Source: Bacillus sp. SA1-12
Lineage (GTDB): Bacteria > Bacillota > Bacilli > Bacillales > Bacillaceae
DNA: 64,000 nucleotides
Direction of reading: 5' to 3'
Assembly (NCBI RefSeq): GCF_000981385.1
Contig: NZ_LATZ01000119.1
Coordinates: forward strand, 466,311 to 530,310
Part shown: positions 26,264 through 33,789 of the stretch, one piece after another
Position numbering within the stretch: position 1 is the stretch's first letter
Layout of the letters: each line of letters opens with the position of its first letter
The notes under the pieces: generated by a model
Databases searched by the model: none
The model's input: only the letters and a program-made list of their open reading frames with translations
Told to the model about the DNA's origin: nothing
Made by a program: the position numbers and the translations under genes

Positions 26264-27767
26264 TAATATCCTCCTTCTTTTTGTTTCTCTCTATAGGGGA
26301 ATATTTCATTTTATCTTTAGGTCTCAAAAAATCTGGCCTTTTATTTAATATATTATAAGGTGGCCTTATAATACTATCTGTTAAATTATTGAAACGAAAC
26401 GGATACAAAGGAACCATGTAAGGTGTGTCAAACGATTTTAGTTTAAACAAATGACATAGTAACACTGTAAAACCTATTATAATACCTAACCCGCCAAGTA
26501 ATGATGACATAATGATAAAGGGAAATCTTAAGATTCTAATTGTGTTGGACATAACCATAGTTGGTGTAGTGAAAGAAGCTAAGGCTGATAAAGAGACAAT
26601 AATTAATAAAATATTACTTGTCAGTCCTGCCATTACTGCTGCCTGCCCAATGACAATACCTCCAACAATTCCCAATGTTTGTCCCACCTTAGTAGGCAAA
26701 CGAGCTCCTGCCTCTCTTAATAATTCAATTGTCATTTCTAAAAAAAGAACTTCCAATAACGGCGGAAATGGAACATTTGCTCTGGACTCTATTAGCGGAC
26801 CAAGTAAATCCGCGGGTATCATCTCATAATGAAACGTCACAACCGCAACATAAATAGATGAGGAAAAGATTGAAAAAATGATCGCAAATATTCGTGTTAA
26901 ACGCAAGAAAGACCCAATAACCCAGTTATAATAATACTCTTCAGATGAAAGTAAAAAATCGGCTATTGTAGAAGGCCCGGATATTGCGTATGGTGAACCA
27001 TCACTAAATATAACTACTTGGCCCATAGAAAGTGTATAAGAAATTTTATCTACCCTCTCTGTAGTCAAGTAAAGCGGAAAAGGAGTGTGAGAGTTTTCTC
27101 TAATTATTTGGTCTATAACAGTAGTATCCCAAATAATATCAAAATCTATTTCAGAAAGTCTTTTTCTGACTGTTTCGATATGTTCTTCATTTGAAATACC
27201 ATCTAAATAAACAATGATAACTCTTGTTTTTGACAGTGTGCCTAGCACGATCTCTTCAGTCGTTAATAAAGGTGATTTTAACTTAGATCGAAGTAACAGA
27301 ATATTAGTATCAAGACTCTCAACAAACCCTATTTTTGGCCCTATAACATTAAATTCATTCTCAGTTTCGTTAGATTCTCTAATCCCTTTAGATAAATTGC
27401 CTACATTTACTAAAAGACATTCTTTAGTGGTAATTTCAAATTTAATGAGTACATATCCTTGATGAATTTTCGATTCAATTTCTTCTGGATCCTGTGTTTT
27501 AAAGACATCTTCAAGAGGAAGGTTGTTTTTAAATTGATGAATATCAAAAGATTTGTCTTTCTTTTTTTCATATTCATTAAGATATGGAAGAAATACACGT
27601 TCCATCGTCTTGTGATCAATAAGAGTAGTGAAGTAAAAAATAACGATCTGGAATCCTGAAATATTCTTTTTAATCTCTTTAAAATCAGCTGATTTTTTAG
27701 CTCTCTTCACTATTTCTGCAAGCGTTTGATTTTTTGTAGGGTTCTGATTATTTTTTTTCTTAAACAT
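26253..27767 (-). CDS. GerAA/GerKA-type germination receptor A subunit
   Basis: 504 aa. Cytoplasmic N-terminal part (about 1-240), then membrane-spanning segments. Typical GerA-family blocks are present: LYLTTERVDKI, GQVVIFSDGSPYAISGPS, ESRANVPFPPLLE, ARLPTKVGQTLGIVGG. The ATG at 27767 is preferred, with GGAG 11 nt upstream; an in-frame TTG two codons earlier sits only 5 nt from it. First gene of gerA-gerC-gerB. Confidence 0.94.
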   Translation of the reverse strand: MFKKKNNQNPTKNQTLAEIVKRAKKSADFKEIKKNISGFQIVIFYFTTLIDHKTMERVFLPYLNEYEKKKDKSFDIHQFKNNLPLEDVFKTQDPEEIESKIHQGYVLIKFEITTKECLLVNVGNLSKGIRESNETENEFNVIGPKIGFVESLDTNILLLRSKLKSPLLTTEEIVLGTLSKTRVIIVYLDGISNEEHIETVRKRLSEIDFDIIWDTTVIDQIIRENSHTPFPLYLTTERVDKISYTLSMGQVVIFSDGSPYAISGPSTIADFLLSSEEYYYNWVIGSFLRLTRIFAIIFSIFSSSIYVAVVTFHYEMIPADLLGPLIESRANVPFPPLLEVLFLEMTIELLREAGARLPTKVGQTLGIVGGIVIGQAAVMAGLTSNILLIIVSLSALASFTTPTMVMSNTIRILRFPFIIMSSLLGGLGIIIGFTVLLCHLFKLKSFDTPYMVPLYPFRFNNLTDSIIRPPYNILNKRPDFLRPKDKMKYSPIERNKKKEDINDE

Positions 27768-27773
27768 AAACAA

Positions 27774-28239
27774 TTGTACTCCTTATTATGCAGTCAATAA
27801 TTAGTATCTTTACTATCAAAAATTGTATTCACCTTTTCATTTTTATTATGGCTGAATGACAAACGAATTAATGGCAAACGTAAAGTAAGAAAAATCTCGA
27901 AAAAGACATCGTGGTTTTATTCGAGATTTAAATTTATTATTTAATCATTTAAAGATTAACCTAGTTTATTACAAAATTTTTTATTTGAGCAGTGTCTAAT
28001 CCTTATTTAAGTCATGCTAGAGATTTAGAGAAAGTAATCTCTCATTTCTAACATTCAATGTTGATTAAACATGAAGGCTGGCTAGGGGGCGAACAGTTTA
28101 GCTGAAGGGATCGAGTCCCACGGGTGCATAATTGAGAATGGGTGATAGTTATCAGTAAACAATTGATAGAACGTTTCCTTGATCTAAGAAAAAACTTCTC
28201 TAGTTCCTCCTAAATAAGGAATATCACGAGAGGTTTGTT
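27774..28239. other. intergenic region with a strong hairpin
   Basis: Perfect inverted repeat AAATCTCGAA...TTCGAGATTT at about 27893-27930, probably a terminator. Around 28104-28125 the string GGGATCGAGTCCC looks like a tRNA T-arm, but no acceptor or anticodon stem can be folded around it. No gene seen. Confidence 0.5.
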
Positions 28240-28732
28240 TTATATGCTGCTCTTTGAAAAATAGTTCCGAGTATCTTCACGTATTTGTTTGGATAAGACA
28301 CGATCAAGCTCTTCATTTAACCAAGCAATTGTTTTACTTCGTAAAAAATCACGCATTTTTTTTTCTGCAAAGAGCATAACTAAATTGATGGTACAAGAGG
28401 AGGGGACTGTACAACAGTTTTCTCTATACAAATAACCATTATCTTTTATATTTTTACATTGAAAAATAGGCTTAGGATCTTCTACTGCTTCAACTACATC
28501 CCAAAAGGAAATTTCATCTGGGGACTTAGATAACCTATATCCTCCCTTTACACCAGGGACAGAACTTACAATTCCAGCCTTTAGATAATTTACCGAAAAC
28601 TTATGAAAGAAAAGTCTCAGAAAGCCCTTGAAATTCTGCCAAATCCTTTATTCCAATACTTTCATTAGATGGAACATCAATTAAATAAACCAGGCAATGT
28701 AAAGCATATTCAACGCCGACACTATATTGCAT
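28240..28732 (-). pseudogene. Rrf2 family regulator with a frameshift
   Basis: ATG at 28732 (ribosome site GGTGAG) begins MQYSVGVEYALHCLVYLIDV, a standard Rrf2 start, continuing DLAEFQGLSETF. Near 28603 one extra base shifts the frame; the next frame continues YLKAGIVSSVPGVKGGYRLS to the natural stop. The length is one base over 164 codons. It lies divergently from the azoreductase gene, the usual place of its regulator. One lesion only, so a sequencing error is possible. Confidence 0.8.
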
Positions 28733-28828
28733 ATATAAACTCACCTATTTTTACTTTAAAGGTTTTCAAATTGGTATCTTAGGAGTTAGTCAAATAAATA
28801 CCAAACCTTATTTGGAAAATTTTATTCA

Positions 28829-28858
28829 TTTGACAAAAGTAATCATAACCTTTATATT
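28829..28858 (+). promoter_or_regulatory. promoter of the azoreductase-like operon with flanking inverted repeats
   Basis: TTGACA (28829-28834), 18 bp, TATATT (28853-28858). Just upstream, CCAAA-CCTTA-TTTGG (about 28800-28815) and a longer GTCAAATAAAT...ATTCATTTGAC repeat overlapping the -35 are candidate Rrf2 operator sites. Confidence 0.6.
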
Positions 28859-28934
28859 ATAGACATAGTTAATCGCCGATTAACTTGATCTTCAATTGTG
28901 ATTTCCCAAATTTCATGTTAAAGGAGAAATGCAA

Positions 28935-29591
28935 ATGAATAAAACACTTGTCATCAACGCACATCCAAAAATAGATGATTCTTCTTCAGCTAGCTTGCAA
29001 GTTTTTAACTGCTTTTTGAAAGCTTATAAAGAATTAATTCCTGATAGTGAAGCAATTGAACAGATTAACTTGTACAGTGATGAAGTGCCTATGGTAGATA
29101 AAACAGTTTTAAGTGCCTGGGAAAAACAACGAAAAGAACAGGAGCTAACGAGGGAAGAAAAAAAAGTGAACGATCGTATGTCAGAGATCTTACAACAATT
29201 TAAACGTGCAAATACGTATGTCATCGTTTTACCTTTGCATAATTTTAATATTCCATCAAAGTTAAAAGATTATATGGACAATATTATGATTGCACGTGAA
29301 ACTTTTAAATACACTGAAAATGGGTCAGTGGGACTGCTTAACGACGGCCGAAGAATGCTTGTCATACAAGCAAGTGGCTCAATCTATACAAATAATGATT
29401 GGTATACAGAAGTTGAATACTCTCATAAATACCTAAAGTCAATGTTTAATTTCCTTGGGATTGAAGATTATCAAATCATTAGGGCACAAGGAACTGCAAT
29501 ACTAGAACCAAATGAAGTTTTACAAAAAGCATTCAAAGAAGCTGAAGAAGCTGCTTCCAGATTAGCAGCTCAAGAAAAAATACTTTTTTAA
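28935..29591 (+). CDS. flavodoxin-fold NAD(P)H-dependent oxidoreductase (azoreductase-like)
   Basis: 218 aa. Flavodoxin_2 fold of the FMN-dependent NADH-azoreductase group, with VINAHPKIDDSSSAS (FMN phosphate loop), IVLPLHNFNIPSKLKDYMDN (flavin contact) and GLLNDGRRMLVIQASG. The ATG at 28935 has AAGGAG 8 nt upstream; the earlier ATG (28929) is only 2 nt from it. Reduces quinones, azo or nitro compounds in known relatives. Followed after 13 bp by an AhpD-like gene; divergent from the Rrf2 regulator. Confidence 0.9.
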   Translation: MNKTLVINAHPKIDDSSSASLQVFNCFLKAYKELIPDSEAIEQINLYSDEVPMVDKTVLSAWEKQRKEQELTREEKKVNDRMSEILQQFKRANTYVIVLPLHNFNIPSKLKDYMDNIMIARETFKYTENGSVGLLNDGRRMLVIQASGSIYTNNDWYTEVEYSHKYLKSMFNFLGIEDYQIIRAQGTAILEPNEVLQKAFKEAEEAASRLAAQEKILF

Positions 29592-29604
29592 GGAGGTAAT
29601 GAAA

Positions 29605-30048
29605 TTGGAACAACGAATTGATTATTACAATTTAGCACCAGAAGCAATGAAAATAATGATGGAAATGGAGAAATATACGAAAACGACAGGTATAGATCGT
29701 AAACTTCGTGAGCTCATAAAAATTAGGGCTTCTCAAATAAATGGTTGTGCATTTTGTCTTAATATGCATTCAGCAGATGCTAGAAAAATAGGAGAAACAG
29801 AGCAGCGTTTATATTGTATTAGTGCTTGGAGAGAGTGCACATTTTACACAGATGCAGAAAAAGCCGCACTTGAGTTGACAGAGTACGTGACTTTAATTCC
29901 GACTAAAGGTGTGCCAGATGAGCTTTATCAACGAGTACGTGAACATTATGACGAGAAACAATATATTGACCTTGTTCTAATCATTAATCAAATCAACAGT
30001 TGGAATCGAATTTCTATTTCAATGGGGAATATAGCAACTGAAAAATAA
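29605..30048 (+). CDS. carboxymuconolactone decarboxylase/AhpD-like protein
   Basis: 147 aa with the AhpD-type redox motif CAFCLNMH (Cys48, Cys51, His55), so probably a thiol peroxidase-type or alkylhydroperoxidase-like protein. The TTG at 29605 is preferred because AGGAGG lies 8 nt before it; the ATG at 29599 is just 2 nt from that site. Coexpressed with the azoreductase-like enzyme, suggesting an electrophile or quinone stress response under an Rrf2 regulator. Confidence 0.88.
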   Translation: MEQRIDYYNLAPEAMKIMMEMEKYTKTTGIDRKLRELIKIRASQINGCAFCLNMHSADARKIGETEQRLYCISAWRECTFYTDAEKAALELTEYVTLIPTKGVPDELYQRVREHYDEKQYIDLVLIINQINSWNRISISMGNIATEK

Positions 30049-30154
30049 TAAATCTCAATAAACATCTAATCATAATCGTTACAGATTATAGACAAACGGC
30101 ATCCAAATGAACCAGTTTGGATGTTGTAAGTTCATTTCGTCTGATGACTTTTAC
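30049..30154. other. intergenic hairpin
   Basis: CATCCAAA-TGAACCA-GTTTGGATG (about 30103-30126) is a perfect 8-9-bp hairpin that may terminate the preceding operon although its T run is weak. Confidence 0.45.
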
Positions 30155-30183
30155 TTGACACTTACCTATTAGTAAGTTAATAA
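30155..30183 (+). promoter_or_regulatory. promoter with TetR-type operator, no gene directly behind
   Basis: TTGACA (30155-30160), 17 bp, TAATAA (30178-30183). The spacer is filled by ACTTAC-CTATTA-GTAAGT (30160-30177), identical to the operator of the TetR gene at 33.1 kb. An AGGAGGTGATAA ribosome site follows at about 30206, but only a few codons are open there, so the original first gene seems lost. Confidence 0.75.
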
Positions 30184-30300
30184 TATTGAAGACAATGAGA
30201 ATTTAGGAGGTGATAATAGAAGTTAAGATGTTCATTAAGGTACAGCTAAACTAAAATTATCAAATTTTTTAACAGTTAGATCGATTTCTTTGAAATTAGA

Positions 30301-30318
30301 ACTTACCTACTAGTTAGT
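30301..30318 (+). promoter_or_regulatory. degenerate TetR-type operator upstream of the carboxypeptidase gene
   Basis: ACTTAC-CTACTA-GTTAGT, same half-site and spacer as the operators at 30160, 33052 and 33671 with one mismatch in the right arm. Confidence 0.5.
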
Positions 30319-30405
30319 TAGTTTCGTGAATTTAATTATTATTAAAAAATCATTAAATGATAAATAATAAAACGTATTGATATTGATCGCAAATAAGGTG
30401 ATTAA

Positions 30406-31251
30406 ATGTATGATTATGTAAAAATATCAATAATTTTGCTTCTTGGTATAACATTATCCGCGTGTATGAATTTTTCATTACCTGAAGGTATCTCTTCCAA
30501 GGGAGAACAAGTGGGACAGGATCATAATCAATCTGAACAAAAAAACAATATAGAACAAAACGAAGAACAAAACGAAGAACAAAACATTGAACAAATGGAT
30601 AAAGACTTCTTATTAGAATCACACTATTTTAATGTTGTGAAAGAGGCAAATGGTAATAAAATGATCGAAAATCCAACCAATATCCTTGCAATGGTAAATA
30701 AAGAGTACAGCTTGCCGGAATCATATGAGCCAGCGGACTTAGTTGTTCCTAATGTTGAGTTTTCTTTTAGTGACACAGATATACCTAAGCGATATTTGCG
30801 TGAAGAGGCAGCAAAGGCTTTAGAGGAATTGCTTGCTCTTGCTGAACAAGATGGGGCTGAATTGCTTGCTGTATCAGGATTTAGGTCGTATTCAAGGCAG
30901 CAGGATCTTTTTAATATTGAAAAAGAAAAGAAAGGTGAAGAAAAGGCACTGCAGGCTGTGGCTTTACCAGGGAAAAGTGAGCATCAAACCGGCTTGGCAA
31001 TGGATGTAACAAGCAGAAGTGTTAACCTTGAAATAACCAAGGAATTCGGTGAAACGAAAGAGGGAAAATGGGTGAAGGAAAATGCTCACAAAGCAGGCTT
31101 TATTATCCGTTATCCTAAAGGGAAAGAACCAATCACCGGTTATCAATATGAGCCATGGCATTTACGTTATGTTGGAAAGGAAAAGGCATCTGTCATGTAT
31201 GAGAATGATCTTACGTTAGAAGAATATTTCCAAATGGTGAAAAAGATTTAA
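30406..31251 (+). CDS. M15-family D,D-carboxypeptidase lipoprotein (VanY/YodJ-like)
   Basis: 281 aa. Lipobox LSAC (Cys20), an acidic Gln/Glu/Asn-rich spacer with repeated NEEQ units, then the peptidase M15B domain (about 125-270) with SGFRSYSRQ, zinc motif SEHQTGLAMD and the third ligand in EPWHLRYVG. Trims D-Ala from peptidoglycan stem peptides outside the membrane. Start follows AAGGTGATTAA. Sits behind two TetR-type operators, so it may belong to that regulon. Confidence 0.92.
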   Translation: MYDYVKISIILLLGITLSACMNFSLPEGISSKGEQVGQDHNQSEQKNNIEQNEEQNEEQNIEQMDKDFLLESHYFNVVKEANGNKMIENPTNILAMVNKEYSLPESYEPADLVVPNVEFSFSDTDIPKRYLREEAAKALEELLALAEQDGAELLAVSGFRSYSRQQDLFNIEKEKKGEEKALQAVALPGKSEHQTGLAMDVTSRSVNLEITKEFGETKEGKWVKENAHKAGFIIRYPKGKEPITGYQYEPWHLRYVGKEKASVMYENDLTLEEYFQMVKKI

Positions 31252-31359
31252 TATGGCGATGATCATCTGCAAAAGGATTTGAATTTCTTTTCAGCGGATT
31301 TAATTTCAACAGAATGGCTAGAGTATTAATTAATTATTATGAAAAGGGGCGTTCCAAAA

Positions 31360-31788
31360 ATGATGAAAATGGAAAAGAAATTGTACACGACAACTGTAAA
31401 CGTTCAAGGCGGAAGAGACGGCAAAGCGGTTTCCAGCGACGGCAATCTTAATGTTGACTTGAGATATCCCACGGAATTAGGCGGTAACGGAGCTGGAACA
31501 AATCCAGAACAACTTTTCGCAGCTGGTTTTGCCGCATGCTTCGAAGGTGCAATGGGTACGATTCTTAGAAAAAGAAAGATTAAAGCAGAAGGAATATCAA
31601 TTGCTTCTCATGTTACGCTTGGTAAGGATGAGGAAGATGGCTATTTGCTTGCAATGACTATGGATATCACTATTCAAGGCGTAGAAACCAGTGTGGCTGA
31701 GGAAATCGTAGCGGAAGCTCATAAGGTTTGCCCTTATGCGAAAGCAACTCGCGGCAATATCGAAGTAGTAACGAATGTTGTTGGTTAA
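31360..31788 (+). CDS. Ohr/OsmC family organic hydroperoxide reductase, copy 1
   Basis: 142 aa. Ohr-type: reactive Cys60 (AACFEGAMG), second Cys124 (VCPYAKATRGN), with Arg19 and Glu50 in the expected catalytic places. Reduces organic peroxides using lipoyl thiols in known members. The ATG at 31360 corresponds to the starts of copies 2 and 3; an upstream in-frame ATG (31339) overlaps the AAAAGGGG ribosome site. First of three tandem copies with a unit of about 481 bp. Confidence 0.93.
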   Translation: MMKMEKKLYTTTVNVQGGRDGKAVSSDGNLNVDLRYPTELGGNGAGTNPEQLFAAGFAACFEGAMGTILRKRKIKAEGISIASHVTLGKDEEDGYLLAMTMDITIQGVETSVAEEIVAEAHKVCPYAKATRGNIEVVTNVVG

Positions 31789-31840
31789 TTAAGGGACAAA
31801 GAGTATAAAATAATCCATTACAATAAGGGGAGTTCCAAAA

Positions 31841-32269
31841 ATGATGAAAATGGAAAAGAAATTGTACACGACAACTGTAAACGTTCAAGGCGGAAGAGAC
31901 GGCAAAGCGGTTTCCAGCGACGGCAATCTTAATGTGGATTTGAGATATCCCACGGAATTAGGCGGTAACGGAGCTGGAACAAATCCAGAACAACTTTTCG
32001 CAGCAGGATTTGCCGCATGCTTCGAAGGTGCGATGGGTACGATTCTTAGAAAAAGGAAGATTAAAGCAGAAGGTATATCAATTGCTTCTCATGTTACGCT
32101 TGGTAAAGATGAGGAAGATGGCTATTTGCTAGCAATGACTATGGATATCACTATTCAAGGCGTAGAAACCAGCGTGGCTGAGGAAATCGTAGCGGAAGCC
32201 CATAAGGTTTGCCCTTATGCGAAAGCAACCCGCGGCAATATCGAAGTATTAACGAACGTTGTTGGTTAA
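31841..32269 (+). CDS. Ohr/OsmC family organic hydroperoxide reductase, copy 2
   Basis: 142 aa, same catalytic residues as copy 1 (Cys60, Cys124). Protein differs only at residue 137 (Leu for Val). It carries about ten silent differences from copy 1. Ribosome site AAGGGGAG. The 52-bp gaps on either side are also near-identical (GACAAAGAGTATAAAATAAT), so the repeat includes the spacer. Confidence 0.93.
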   Translation: MMKMEKKLYTTTVNVQGGRDGKAVSSDGNLNVDLRYPTELGGNGAGTNPEQLFAAGFAACFEGAMGTILRKRKIKAEGISIASHVTLGKDEEDGYLLAMTMDITIQGVETSVAEEIVAEAHKVCPYAKATRGNIEVLTNVVG

Positions 32270-32322
32270 TTAAACGGACAAAGAGTATAAAATAATTCAT
32301 TACAAAAAGGGGCGTTCCAAAA

Positions 32323-32751
32323 ATGATGAAAATGGAAAAGAAATTGTACACGGCAACTGTAAACGTTCAAGGCGGAAGAGACGGCAAAGCGGTTTCCAGC
32401 GACGGCAATCTTAATGTGGACTTGAGATATCCCACGGAATTAGGCGGTAACGGAGCTGGAACAAATCCAGAACAACTTTTCGCAGCTGGTTTTGCCGCAT
32501 GCTTCGAAGGTGCAATGGGTACGATTCTTAGAAAAAGAAAGATTAAAGCAGAAGGTATATCAATTGCTTCTCATGTTACGCTTGGTAAGGATGAGGAAGA
32601 TGGCTATTTGCTTGCAATGACTATGGATATCACTATTCAAGGCGTAGAAACCAGCGTGGCTGAGGAAATCGTAGCGGAAGCTCATAAGGTTTGCCCTTAT
32701 GCGAAAGCAACCCGCGGCAATATCGAAGTAGTAACGAATGTTGTTGGGTAA
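32323..32751 (+). CDS. Ohr/OsmC family organic hydroperoxide reductase, copy 3
   Basis: 142 aa, one change from copy 1 (Ala for Thr at residue 11). At silent sites it mostly follows copy 1 but matches copy 2 at a few (GGTATATC, ACCAGCGTG, ACCCGC), giving a mosaic. Ends TTGGGTAA where the other two read TTGGTTAA. Repeat homology stops at about 32751. Confidence 0.93.
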   Translation: MMKMEKKLYTATVNVQGGRDGKAVSSDGNLNVDLRYPTELGGNGAGTNPEQLFAAGFAACFEGAMGTILRKRKIKAEGISIASHVTLGKDEEDGYLLAMTMDITIQGVETSVAEEIVAEAHKVCPYAKATRGNIEVVTNVVG

Positions 32752-33046
32752 ATAGTATAGTGGATATCGTCAGCAGCTTGCCAAAAAGATGATATTAAAA
32801 CAAAGATAGCTCTGATTATACGGGGAGGATTAAGTCCCTTAGAACTTGATGACACGATTGTGATTAATGGCATACTTGACGGGGATGCATAGGCTGTTCA
32901 CTTCAGCCTTGCAATTCCGGCGAGATCGCCAGCACAGTCGTGTTTGTTATGAGATATAATCAATTTAGTGGCTGATTGAAGATCAAGCAAAAGGATAACA
33001 ATTATGAGAGATATTTTGTGTAAATTAAGACTTAGAGCTTTTCACC
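32752..33046. other. gene-free region with a coding remnant
   Basis: A frame at about 32791-32960 reads KTKIALIIRGGLSPLELDDT and, past a stop, AVHFSLAIPARSPAQSCLL. It has no start signal and looks like the remains of a gene of unrecognised family. The last bases contain the tetR promoter. Confidence 0.45.
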
Positions 33047-33075
33047 TTGACACTTACCTATTAGTAAGTTAATAT
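33047..33075 (+). promoter_or_regulatory. tetR promoter with embedded operator
   Basis: TTGACA (33047-33052), 17 bp, TAATAT (33070-33075). Operator ACTTAC-CTATTA-GTAAGT (33052-33069) fills the spacer. The start point is predicted at about 33082, the A of the ATG, so the message is probably leaderless. Confidence 0.85.
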
Positions 33076-33081
33076 AAGAAC

Positions 33082-33645
33082 ATGGAAAATAGAAAAAAAC
33101 AAATTGTAGACTTAGCAATAAAGCTGATCCAACAAAAAGGATATGTAGCATTCAGCTATGATGACATCTCAAAACAACTTGGCGTGACTAAGGCTAGTAT
33201 TCACTATCACTTTGAGAAAAAGGAGGATTTAGGAATTGCAGTTACTGAACGTCTTTCAAACAGCCTGCAAAACTCTTTGGAGTTAATTAAAAATTCGTCA
33301 GTTTCAGCTGAAGAGAAACTTAAGCAGTTTATTCAGCGACAATCTGAAAGGTTCGAGTGTAATGAAATTTGTCCAATCTCTTCGTTGCAGACGGATTTTG
33401 AATCTTTGCCACTTTCCGTACAAGAAAAGATTGAGGAAGTAAGCAGACTGGAACTCTCGATCATCAAAGAAATTATGACTGAGGCACAAACTGAAAAAAA
33501 TATAAATGGTTCTGAAGACGTTCAAATGTTAGCAATATCGATATTATCAAGCATTAAGGGAGCATTATTATACAGACGTGTTCTAGGTGACGATGTATTA
33601 GTCCAAGTACTAAACCAGTTAAACCGTTTCTTAAGAAATCCGTAA
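33082..33645 (+). CDS. TetR/AcrR family regulator
   Basis: 187 aa. N-terminal helix-turn-helix DISKQLGVTKASIHYHFEKK; the C-terminal part is of the TetR_C_33/YcdC-like type with NEICPISSLQTD. No ribosome site precedes the ATG, which coincides with the predicted transcription start. Identical operators at its own promoter, before the MFS gene (33671) and at 30.2 kb suggest it represses itself, the pump and the region before the carboxypeptidase. Confidence 0.9.
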   Translation: MENRKKQIVDLAIKLIQQKGYVAFSYDDISKQLGVTKASIHYHFEKKEDLGIAVTERLSNSLQNSLELIKNSSVSAEEKLKQFIQRQSERFECNEICPISSLQTDFESLPLSVQEKIEEVSRLELSIIKEIMTEAQTEKNINGSEDVQMLAISILSSIKGALLYRRVLGDDVLVQVLNQLNRFLRNP

Positions 33646-33661
33646 GAACGGTTTTTTTTTA
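33622..33661 (+). terminator. terminator of tetR
   Basis: AACCGTT...AACGGTT with ten T; the stem overlaps the last codons of tetR. Confidence 0.75.
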
Positions 33662-33670
33662 AGGATTGCA

Positions 33671-33688
33671 ACTTACCTTCTAGTAAGT
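33671..33688 (+). promoter_or_regulatory. TetR-type operator upstream of the MFS gene
   Basis: ACTTAC-CTTCTA-GTAAGT, perfect arms shared with the tetR operator. A clear promoter was not assigned. Confidence 0.7.
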
Positions 33689-33789
33689 AAGGTTATTTTT
33701 ATCAATCACATTCTAAAAAAATTTAGCAACTAATCACTTATATATAAAGTTTTATTGAGAATAAATAATAGAAAGGTGGGGGTTTTATA

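Larger units (their letters stand above)
31340..32751 (+). repeat. tandem triplication of the Ohr gene
   Basis: Three direct repeats of about 481-482 bp, each made of one ribosome site, one 429-bp ORF and one spacer. Divergence is a few percent and mostly silent. Confidence 0.92.

Noticed and set aside
28104..28125. tRNA-like T-arm (GGGATCGAGTCCC)
   Set aside because: No acceptor, D or anticodon stems can be formed around it, and no CCA-proximal pairing; treated as chance or an old scar.
30541..30600. Short direct repeats (AACGAAGAACAA) as CRISPR or mobile repeat
   Set aside because: They encode the NEEQ spacer of the carboxypeptidase lipoprotein; no spacers, no cas genes.
31339..31359. Longer N-terminus for Ohr copy 1
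   Set aside because: Copies 2 and 3 start at the equivalent of 31360 and the extra codons cover the ribosome site.
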